The notes below the pieces were generated by a model. That model ran no database searches. It was not told the origin of the DNA and was given only the letters and a program-made list of their open reading frames with translations. From Moorena producens 3L (GTDB lineage: Bacteria; Cyanobacteriota; Cyanobacteriia; Cyanobacteriales; Coleofasciculaceae), in the NCBI RefSeq assembly GCF_000211815.1, contig NZ_GL890841.1, forward strand, positions 13,519 through 77,518: a stretch of 64,000 bases of DNA, written 5' to 3'. Each line of letters opens with the position of its first letter. Positions within the stretch are counted from its first letter, which is position 1. This document shows positions 17,761 through 24,607 of this stretch, in pieces. A program made the translations under genes and the position numbers.

Positions 17761-17805
17761 ATGCAACGCTGACCTGTGGGGTTTCCCCACAGGTCAGCGT
17801 TGCAT
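17761..17805. terminator. perfect 21-bp inverted repeat
   Basis: Arms at 17761-17781 and 17785-17805 are perfectly complementary over 21 bases around the loop TTT (inner part CCTGTGGGG and CCCCACAGG). It lies between the divergent fabI and ntcA genes, about 120 bases upstream of fabI. There is no T-tract on either strand, so it is either a very stable hairpin of another role or a mobile palindrome. The terminator label is only the nearest available class. Confidence 0.45.
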
Positions 17806-18044
17806 TGCTTTTGACCTTCAGGCTTACCTCCTGAGATTTTTGGTTTTTGGTAGCAATTTTTACAAAAAATTAGCTCAGATTGATATTAAGTAGTGGGAAA
17901 TAAATTTGTCTATGCCACGATGATTGCTACGAATTGCCGCTTCTACCTGACGGGGTTAAGGGAAAATCAAGTCAAGAGCTTGCTAAGATATAGACTAGCA
18001 GTTAATACTGTTGGCCTGTTGGCAAATTAGCTCAAAACTTGCCC

Positions 18045-18088
18045 GGTGCCCTTGACCTAGGCAAATTAAATTGGCCACCGGTCCCACC
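18045..18088. repeat. small palindromic repeat, copy 5 (decayed)
   Basis: GGTGCCCTTGACCTAGG, then AATTAAATT, then GGCCACCGGTCC. The right arm has diverged from the family. It lies about 185 bases upstream of ntcA. Confidence 0.5.
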
Positions 18089-18272
18089 GCCGAAATTGAT
18101 GGGCAAGGGGAATTGGAAACGGTTGTAGCAGTTCACAACAAACTCAAGAAAACTGTTTAAAATCCGCTAAAATAGCCTAAATATACCAGATTAATGAGGT
18201 AATCCGTGGCTTAAAATCCCCGGAAGTCTCTTAAATGTAAATAGATAGGGGCATTTGTACAAAGAAATAGAT

Positions 18273-18950
18273 ATGGATAGGGTTGTGACGCAGGATACAC
18301 CACTAGCGGCTGTGTTTCGTCAGATTGGTAGAGGAGCGTTTCCACCAGTCGTAGAAACCTATGAGCGAGGTAAGACGATTTTCTTCCCAGGAGATCCAGC
18401 TGAACGGGTTTACTTTTTGCTAAAAGGTGCTGTAAAACTTTCTAGAGTATACGAAGTAGGGGAAGAAATTACTGTAGCACTGCTGCGAGAAAATACGGTT
18501 TTCGGTGTTCTGTCTCTGATTACTGGTCACCAATCTGATCGGTTCTACCATGCAGTTGCCTTTACAACTGTAGAGTTACTCTCTTCCCCGATTGACCAGG
18601 TCGAAAAAGCACTGAAGGAAAACCCGGAATTATCAATGTTGATGTTACGGGGGCTATCGTCTCGGATATTACAGACGGAAATGATGATCGAAACCCTAGC
18701 TCATCGGGATATGGAGTCTCGATTGGTTAGTTTTCTATTAATTCTCTGCCGTGACTTTGGCATACCCTGTGGGGATGGGATTACCATTGAACTGAAGTTG
18801 TCCCATCAAGCGATCGCAGAAGCTATCGGTTCGACTCGGGTTACTGTCACCCGTCTACTGGGAGACCTACGGGAAAAAGACATGATTTCGATTCACAAGA
18901 AAAAAATTACTGTCCACAAGCCAGTGGTTTTGAGTCAGCAATTTACGTGA
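18273..18950 (+). CDS. ntcA: global nitrogen regulator NtcA
   Basis: NtcA is the CRP-family transcription factor of cyanobacterial nitrogen control, binding 2-oxoglutarate and GTA-N8-TAC sites. The sequence is nearly that of known NtcA: FPPVVETYERGKTIFFPGDPAERVYFLLKG is the effector domain (described as a region), and LSHQAIAEAIGSTRVTVTRLL is the DNA-recognition helix region. I chose the ATG at 18273 (MDRVVTQD), giving 225 residues as in relatives, over a TTG 18 bases upstream. No clear NtcA site is seen in its own upstream region. Its end is only 3 bases from the end of the convergent diguanylate cyclase. Confidence 0.97.
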   Translation: MDRVVTQDTPLAAVFRQIGRGAFPPVVETYERGKTIFFPGDPAERVYFLLKGAVKLSRVYEVGEEITVALLRENTVFGVLSLITGHQSDRFYHAVAFTTVELLSSPIDQVEKALKENPELSMLMLRGLSSRILQTEMMIETLAHRDMESRLVSFLLILCRDFGIPCGDGITIELKLSHQAIAEAIGSTRVTVTRLLGDLREKDMISIHKKKITVHKPVVLSQQFT

Positions 18951-18953
18951 AAA

Positions 18954-20012
18954 TTAGCGATTGCAACAACAATACACCTGATTGCGACCATTAGATTTAG
19001 CGATCCGTAGGTTCTGGTCAGCAGATCGCAGTAGGCTTTCCCCTCTATGGTCGTCCGTATTGTTAAGGGCAGCAACACCCAAGCTAATGGTAATTGGGAG
19101 CACCAATCTTCTATCAATCTGAAACGGTTGATCGCTAATAATATGTCGCACTCGGTTAGCCACTGCTCGGGCTTCTTCACAGTCAGTGTGACTAAGAATG
19201 ATCACAAACTCTTCTCCACCATAACGAAAGAGGGAATCTTGAATACGTAGGTTATGTTTGAGACGACTTGCCAGTAGCTTGAGAGCGCGATCGCCTACCG
19301 GATGTCCGTAGTTGTCGTTGATGGACTTGAAATAGTCTACATCTAGGATAATCAGACTCAGGGGCCTTGATTGACTAAACGCATTTTTGACTTGTCGGGG
19401 TAACTCCGATTCCATTGCCCGACGATTGCTCAATTCTGTCAAGGGATCAACCAATGCTATCCTTGATAGGAAATCATTAGTGTGCATTGCTTCCCGGTAT
19501 AGTCGCACTCCTCGTAACCCTGCCTGAATTTGTGCCTTAAGCAACCGATTTTCTGCTACAGCTATGGCTGAGTCTTGATTACTGATTGAACTGATCCGTA
19601 AGTAGGCATCTGCACCGTTTTCTAGGGCTTGAGCACATTCTCTTAACTCCCAGTTTGGGTCTAGTCCCATTGCTGTAATCGCTATTTCGGGCAAGTCATT
19701 GATCAAAATGCAGTATATCCAACCGAGCAGCTTTTGTTCTTTAATTTGACGACATAGTTGTAAACTAGCCACCTGGGTTGCCTGCAAAATTAAAATAGCG
19801 GGTTGTCTAGTCTTGATGTGTTGTATGACATCATCAAGTTCCAAAGATACCTCGAAAGTGCTAGACCTTATATAGCAAGTCCGCTTCACAAATGTAGTGA
19901 TAAACTGTTTATTTCCTACCACTAATATAGAAGCATTTATAGAAGCATCGTTTTTATTTATAGTTAGCTCTACAGAGCTAATACATTCACCCGGAATTAA
20001 TAATCTTAACAC
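18954..20012 (-). CDS. diguanylate cyclase with receiver-like N-terminal domain
   Basis: This 352-residue protein makes cyclic di-GMP. The GGDEF domain (about 185-350) carries the signature as GGEEF at residues 265-269, which is active in this family, with a product-inhibition site RIQD at 256-259, five residues before it. LTELSNRRAMESEL and DVDYFKSINDNYGHPVGD are also present. Residues 25-145 look like a degenerate response-regulator receiver (ASILVVGN, ILILQATQ, ENGADAYLRISS) without an obvious phosphoacceptor Asp pair, so sensing may not be by phosphorylation. It is tail to tail with ntcA, with 3 bases between stops. Confidence 0.9.
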   Translation of the reverse strand: MLRLLIPGECISSVELTINKNDASINASILVVGNKQFITTFVKRTCYIRSSTFEVSLELDDVIQHIKTRQPAILILQATQVASLQLCRQIKEQKLLGWIYCILINDLPEIAITAMGLDPNWELRECAQALENGADAYLRISSISNQDSAIAVAENRLLKAQIQAGLRGVRLYREAMHTNDFLSRIALVDPLTELSNRRAMESELPRQVKNAFSQSRPLSLIILDVDYFKSINDNYGHPVGDRALKLLASRLKHNLRIQDSLFRYGGEEFVIILSHTDCEEARAVANRVRHIISDQPFQIDRRLVLPITISLGVAALNNTDDHRGESLLRSADQNLRIAKSNGRNQVYCCCNR

Positions 20013-20994
20013 TGCTACTTCTTCAAGAAAGTATTAGCTAATACGTTTTGCTCTAAATTCACCAGTAGACATCTCCAGAAACTCGGTTTTGACCCAGGCA
20101 GTGCAAGGGTTTGAGGTTAATTTTTGGAGATGTCTAGTATATGGGATTGGCTATGGAATAGATTGATGCTAGATAACTAGATAAATTGATCCTATTGCTG
20201 ACTATCGTTTAGGAGCTCAAGTACAGTTGGATCAGTTACCAATTCCCCATTGCCGATTCCCCTCCCCGATATGGATTGTGAATCACGAGCTGTGGAACTT
20301 TTGATAAATTAGGTGATCTTATAACAATCATTTCTAAACTAGATTACTGTATATAGCAATTATAAATAGGTTGTGAACTATCAAGAGGCCAGGATGCCAA
20401 TAATACCATGATTTTGGGTTTCTAGATTTTCACAACTCGTTTATAATTGTTATATCGTTTTTAGCTTAACGAGTTTTGTTGAATATAAACCTGAATAACA
20501 ACAAAAATTAGTTTAATCCCCGATGAATCCAAAGCCAACTTAGGCACATCTTAGGCACATCTTAGGCACATAGTTAATTAGGGGTTACTCAGCAGAAGCT
20601 GAGCACAGGGATTATTCTATTTATACTTTCCTCTAATACTCTCTTGTTTTTATCACAAGTGGCAGTAGCAATTTCCTGGTATCCGGGTAATTTTTCTAAA
20701 TCTTTATCGAACATGGTGAAAACACCTAACTGTTCAACTAAGTGAGAGCATTATTATTCCCACTAACCTCTATATCAAGTCAGGTTGAATACCCATAATT
20801 AGAGGGAGGGTGGGGAGACTGACAAGGGTAGGTTTTTTACTTTGGAGATAGGTAATCGGTAATGGGTAATGGCTAATCGGTAATGGCTAATCGGTAATGG
20901 GGACCGGTCCCCTAACCCCCTCACAGGGGTAGGTTTTTTACATTAGGGTCAAACATGGGGCGACCCAGAGGGAGAGGAAAAGGAAAACAACTTA

Positions 20995-21040
20995 GGTGCG
21001 CTTTCCGCATCTAATTATTAAATTCGCCACGGGTCGCACC
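20995..21040. repeat. small palindromic repeat, copy 6
   Basis: GGTGCGCTTTCCGC... left arm, TTATTAAATTC core, CACGGGTCGCACC right arm. The right arm belongs to the GACCCGT type and the left arm to the GCTTTCCG type, so this copy is a hybrid that no longer pairs fully. Confidence 0.6.
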
Positions 21041-21074
21041 TGAAGAAGGGATGCAGCTTCGGAACTGGGGGTTT

Positions 21075-21150
21075 CCCCCGGAGACGCGCGCCTTAGACAG
21101 GGGAGCCTTTATGGTTGGTAGGCTATGCAGATGCATGGTTAAAACTTGAG
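21075..21150. repeat. long hairpin element, copy E (degenerate)
   Basis: Inverted flank CCGGAGACGCGCGCCTTAG at the left, then the family loop TTTATGGTTGGTAGGCTATGC...GGTTAAAACTT. The arms pair only partly, and the right side runs straight into small palindrome copy 7. Confidence 0.5.
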
Positions 21151-21191
21151 GCGCGACCCCGTAATTTAATTCTTCACGCGGAAAGCGCGCC
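21150..21191. repeat. small palindromic repeat, copy 7
   Basis: GGCGCGACCCCGT, AATTTAATTC, then CACGCGGAAAGCGCGCC. It is joined directly to hairpin element copy E. Confidence 0.5.
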
Positions 21192-21205
21192 TCCATTGAT
21201 TAAGG

Positions 21206-21421
21206 GGCGTTGCTTAATAATCAAATGATTTCAAGAGTTTTGTGGAACTGGCATCTTGGCTAGAACTGGCATCTTGGCTAGAACTGGCATCTTGGCTAGA
21301 ACTGGCATCTTGGCTAGAACTGGCATCTTGGCTAGAACTGGCATCTTGCCAGTTTCCTCCTTATTTTCGCGCGGGCAGGATGCCCACTCTACTCCTATTC
21401 ATTTCTTAATTCAGCAACGCC
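21206..21421. repeat. miniature inverted-repeat element with tandem expansion
   Basis: Bounded by GGCGTTGC and GCAACGCC like 8129-8254 (opposite orientation). Inside, the 18-mer AACTGGCATCTTGGCTAG is repeated about six times, where the 8129 copy has a single GGCATCTTG. The expansion explains the length difference (216 versus 126 bp). Confidence 0.65.
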
Positions 21422-21631
21422 TTTTTTATAACTGAATAATATCCAATTTAAATGCGCAACACCTAGTTAACTAATACTTAAGTAAACTAGACACTATTTA
21501 ACCAAAACAATATAAATGTAAGCATTCAGCCGTCAGCCGTCAGCCGTCAGCCGTCAGCCGTCAGCCGTCAGCTAAAGTAACTCAGCATTATTCCAATGCT
21601 TACCTGTTGTCTTGATCCCAAGCGCGAGTGG

Positions 21632-21736
21632 TTTGAATTTACCGTAAGATCGGGTCGCCTTATTAAAAAATATTTAACCCTTTTCTGCATAACCTGCTAA
21701 CTATAAAGGCGACCCTATCTAAGGTTTTGTCTCCGG
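21632..21736. repeat. long hairpin element, copy B
   Basis: Left flank TTTACCGTAAG, arms AGATCGGGTCGCCT and AGGCGACCCTATCT, right flank AAGGTTTTGTCTCCGG. The loop is in reverse complement relative to copies A and C (it reads TTTAACCCTTTTCTGCATAACC on the plus strand, split here as TTTAACCCTT and TTCTGCATAACC), while both flanks keep the same direction. Confidence 0.7.
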
Positions 21737-21804
21737 GGGAAACCACGGCAGCGCGGTCATGGGGGGAACCCCCTTTGGCGGCGCTGCCTCCCCAAGACCG
21801 TAAT

Positions 21805-21845
21805 GGTGCGTTTGACCCGTAATTAAATTCGCCACGGGTCGCACC
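21805..21845. repeat. small palindromic repeat, copy 8
   Basis: GGTGCGTTTGACCCGT, loop AATTAAATTCGCC, ACGGGTCGCACC. The loop is identical to that of copy 4 while the outer arms differ. Confidence 0.7.
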
Positions 21846-22096
21846 TCTGCATCGCTTATTCAAAAGCACCATCTGTAGCACCTCAAGTAGCGTGCGCATT
21901 AGCTGATACGCGACACGCTGATACGCGACACGCTGATAGCTGATACGCGACACGCTGATAGCTGAATACTTACATATACATTAATGATGTATTGTCGAAG
22001 TGCGGCTCGTTCCAACTAGGAGCCTTTAGAAAATAAAGGGCCATTGAAATCACACTAGCTTACCAAAAAATTTGGGTAATCGCGCCCCGTCCTTAT

Positions 22097-22200
22097 AGGA
22101 GACGCGCGCCTCAGAGTTAAGAAGCATTTATTGGGAGCAGGCTATGAGCAAAAGGGTTAAAACTTATTAATTAAGGCTTCTTAACTCTTACGGTAGGCTT
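22097..22200. repeat. long hairpin element, copy D
   Basis: A perfect 13-bp pair, AGAGTTAAGAAGC (22113-22125) and GCTTCTTAACTCT (22176-22188), replaces the GGGTCGCC arms of copies A-C, yet the loop (GCTATGAGCAAAAGGG, TTAAAACTT) and flanks (GGAGACGCGCGCCT reversed, TTACGGTAG) belong to the same family. Orientation of flanks is opposite to copies A-C. Confidence 0.65.
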
Positions 22201-22420
22201 TTTGTTAAATTAAGACTTGACGGTTTTTTCGCATCGTGTTAAGATAAAAACCTAACGAAAAAAACAATTAATGTTCTAGATAAACATGATATTAAAATAA
22301 GTAGATGATGTAAAAAATCAGCTAAGATATCAGCTTATTGCATCATCAAATTCTTAGATTTGGAGATCTCCGAAAACATAAGATCAAGAAAAAGTTTATC
22401 TAACTTGTTAACTAGATTAG

Positions 22421-22697
22421 GTACGGTGGGGTTAGAAGTTACCTTAATCAGAGGGTCGCCTTTATAGTTAGTCGGCGCTTGTGTAAAAAGTTTTAACCTT
22501 TTTTATTAAGGCGACCCTCTGATCAGGTTTCGTTTCCGGCACACCGAAACCTAGGTCATAGACCAAATACGCTTGGGTCGAATCCACCTCTATTTTTCCT
22601 GGCTCCGGCAAGGGTTTTACAAGTCACCCCGTTGAACGCGATCGCGTGGCCATAGGCCAAGCAAGAATCCCCGTCCTTCCAGGGCGGGGAGTGTCAA
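22421..22697 (+). mobile_element. IS200/IS605-type right end relic interrupted by a hairpin element
   Basis: Ends with GAATCCCCGTCCT, CCAGGGCGGGGAGTGTCAA, a typical right-end hairpin. Upstream the blocks TACGGTGGGG and CACACCGAAAC, adjacent in the relic at 11816-12290, are here split by hairpin element C (22432-22539). No transposase frame. The end lies 8 bases from the stop codon of the HMA gene. Confidence 0.6.
22432..22539. repeat. long hairpin element, copy C
   Basis: Starts TTAGAAGTTACC and ends CGTTTCCGG. The arms TCAGAGGGTCGCCT and AGGCGACCCTCTGA pair perfectly although their outer parts differ from copy A. The loop starts TTATAGTTAG. Its insertion between TACGGTGGGG and CACACCGAAAC of an IS relic defines the ends of the repeat family as about 108 bp. 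Confidence 0.7.
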
Positions 22698-22705
22698 TTG
22701 GTAGC

Positions 22706-22903
22706 TTACTCCACGCTGTGACCGACAGTCGTTATGATCTGTCTAATTGACTCTTCAGATGCTTCGGTTTCAACTCTAACCGTCTTTGATGTTACATCCA
22801 CTGCGACTTTAGAATCTGGCTCCTGTTGGAGTATACCTTCGGTAATGGTCTTGGCACAGACATCACACGCAATACTGGGAACTTTTAACTGTACTACTGC
22901 CAT
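22706..22903 (-). CDS. heavy-metal-associated (HMA) domain protein
   Basis: This 65-residue single-domain protein has the metal-binding CDVC motif (Cys13, Cys16) in VPSIACDVCAKTITEGI and a beta-alpha-beta-beta-alpha-beta pattern. It resembles Atx1/CopZ-type soluble metallochaperones, most likely for Cu(I), although the usual M-x-C-x-x-C methionine is replaced by Ile-Ala. I chose the ATG at 22903 because GGAG lies 8 bases upstream; a TTG two codons earlier is less likely. No P-type ATPase gene lies beside it. It is bordered by repeats on both sides. Confidence 0.85.
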   Translation of the reverse strand: MAVVQLKVPSIACDVCAKTITEGILQQEPDSKVAVDVTSKTVRVETEASEESIRQIITTVGHSVE

Positions 22904-23012
22904 AGTCAATACTCCATCAGTTTTTCTTACAGCCGTTAATCAGCTTGCCCTTAAAGCTCGCAGCCCAAGCTAGGAATGTTAATCCTTACCAATAACTTAG
23001 ATCGATTGACGA

Positions 23013-23433
23013 CAATACTCAATGGGCCTAGCCAGGATTGACTAGACCCATTCGAGTGGAAAAAGACAAATTTTCAACGAGTTAACTTTCTGACTACCAG
23101 TTTTGAATCACTACTATGGTTGGCAAACTACACAGATACACCTAATACTAAATCTCACACAGTCGTGTCTTTCCGGACTTTGGTTTGGCTTCTTCCAACT
23201 TCTGTTGGTTTCTCGCCACTTTTTGCTATGTTCGATTGGTGCCTACTGTGGCTGGGTCATAGACCGGTAGAAATCATCTTATCTATGCCCATTTAGTTTC
23301 TGGCTTCAGGTTCTTCTCTGAAGGATGACTTCCACTCTTTAAAACTAACACGGCCTTCTGGAGATTCCGAATACTTGTTGTTAAAGTTAATCAGTCTTTA
23401 CAAACTGCAACGATTAGATGAAAAAGTATGAAG
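23013..23433 (+). repeat. 421-bp direct repeat, copy 1
   Basis: About 421 bases starting CAATACTCAATGGGCC and ending AAGTATGAAG are repeated at 23691-24111 with scattered substitutions and equal length. An ORF readable in copy 2 is broken here by a TAG, so coding is doubtful. Nature unknown. Confidence 0.7.
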
Positions 23434-23690
23434 CATGTAGGGTCAAGGGTGAAGTGTTAATTGCTTTGTCAGCTATCAGCGTGTCGCTTATCAGCTATCA
23501 GTCATTGGCCAAGGGCTTTTCCCCAGACTTGAAATTATCATTAATCTCGAACTATGAAGCTGATGGCTGATAGCTGACGGCTGAATGCTTACATTTGATT
23601 AACTTTAATGGTACGGTACAGCAATCATTTCTAATGTGTCTGGGATTTCCCCAATACATTTCCCCAATACATTTCCCCAATACATTTCCC
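23434..23690. repeat. spacer with tandem repeats
   Basis: Contains CAGCTATCAGC-type repeats and four CCCCAATACATTT units (about 23650-23690) leading directly into the second 421-bp copy, whose first bases CCAATACTC look like one more unit. Confidence 0.6.
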
Positions 23691-24111
23691 CAATACTCAA
23701 AGGGCCTAGCCAGGATTGACTAGACCCATTCGAGTGGAAAAAGACAAATTTTCAACGAGTTAACTTTCTGACTACCAGTTTTGAATCACTACTATGGTTG
23801 GCAAACTACACAGATACACCTAATACTTAATCTCACACAGTCGTGTCTTTCCGGACTTTGGTTTGGCTTCCTCCAACTTCTGTTGGTTTCTCGCCACTTT
23901 TTGCTATGTTCGATCGGTGCCTACTGTGGCTGGGTCATAGACCGCTAGAAATCATCTTATCTATGCCCATTTGGTTTTTCGCTTCAGGTTCTTATCTGAA
24001 GGATGACTTCCACTCTTTAAAGCTAACACGACCTTCTGGAGATTACGAATACTTGTTGTTAAAGTTCAGGAGTCTTTACACACTGCAACAATTTGATTGA
24101 GAAGTATGAAG
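23691..24111 (+). repeat. 421-bp direct repeat, copy 2
   Basis: Second copy of the 23013-23433 unit. It contains an 85-codon ORF (23843-24100) starting MSFRTLVWLPPTSV, which I do not annotate as a gene because the sister copy carries a stop and no family is recognisable. Confidence 0.7.
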
Positions 24112-24607
24112 GTTGAAGGTTGGAAGGTTGAAAGGTTGAAGGTTACAGGTTGAAGGTTACAGGTTATATGTAACAGGTTTAACGTTACAGGTTATATGTT
24201 GAAGGTTACAGGTTATATGTAACAGGTTTAACGTTACAGATTGCCAGTTATACATCGGCTTTCAGTTGTTAAGCCTCTAATCTTCAACCATCAAACCTCC
24301 AACCAACCAACCTTCAACCTACCAACCTTCAACCTACCAACCTTCAACCATCAAACCTTCAACCATCAAACCTTCAACCTGTAACCTTCAACCTTCAACT
24401 TTAAACCTTCAACCATCCAACCTTCAACCTTCAACTTTAAACCTTCAACCATCCAACCTCCAACCATCACAATGGTTTGCTCTCCTATCAAGGGTGGGCT
24501 TTCAGCTTCGCTTCTATGTCAGAATGGATCATACGTAAATTAAGAAACATAGCGATAGGGTTTTACTTCCCATAAGCCCATACCCTAAAGCTGAATTGTA
24601 GAGAACC
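24112..24607. repeat. alaS upstream region dominated by AACCTTC-type heptamers
   Basis: About 350 bases (24100-24470) are degenerate 7-mers, first GGTTGAA/GGTTACA and then their complement AACCTTC/AACCATC, so the region could fold into a long imperfect hairpin. The alaS promoter must lie in the last 130 bases; nothing diagnostic is visible. Confidence 0.6.

Larger units (their letters stand above)
20013..22705. repeat. 2.7-kb gene-free, repeat-rich region
   Basis: No credible CDS. Contents: 12-bp CATCTTAGGCAC tandem units near 20540-20572; TAATCGGTAATGG repeats at 20848-20900; three small palindromes; an inverted-repeat element with an 18-bp tandem expansion (21206-21421); CAGCCGT heptamers (21525-21572); long hairpin elements at about 21040-21160, 21632, 22097 and 22432; ACGCGACACGCTGAT repeats at about 21908-21960; and an IS200/IS605-type right end (22421-22697). 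It appears to be an insertion sink for miniature elements. Confidence 0.7.

Noticed and set aside
21243..21352. Possible CRISPR array (regular 18-bp repeats)
   Set aside because: The units are contiguous with no unique spacers; it is a minisatellite inside an inverted-repeat element. No other direct repeats with spacers were found.
22540..22625. Possible tRNA-like segment containing GGGTCGAATCCACC
   Set aside because: No acceptor stem or anticodon arm can be built around it; it lies within an IS right-end relic.
23843..24100. 85-codon ORF in the second 421-bp repeat
   Set aside because: The sister copy has an in-frame stop, there is no recognisable family, and no ribosome binding site stands out.
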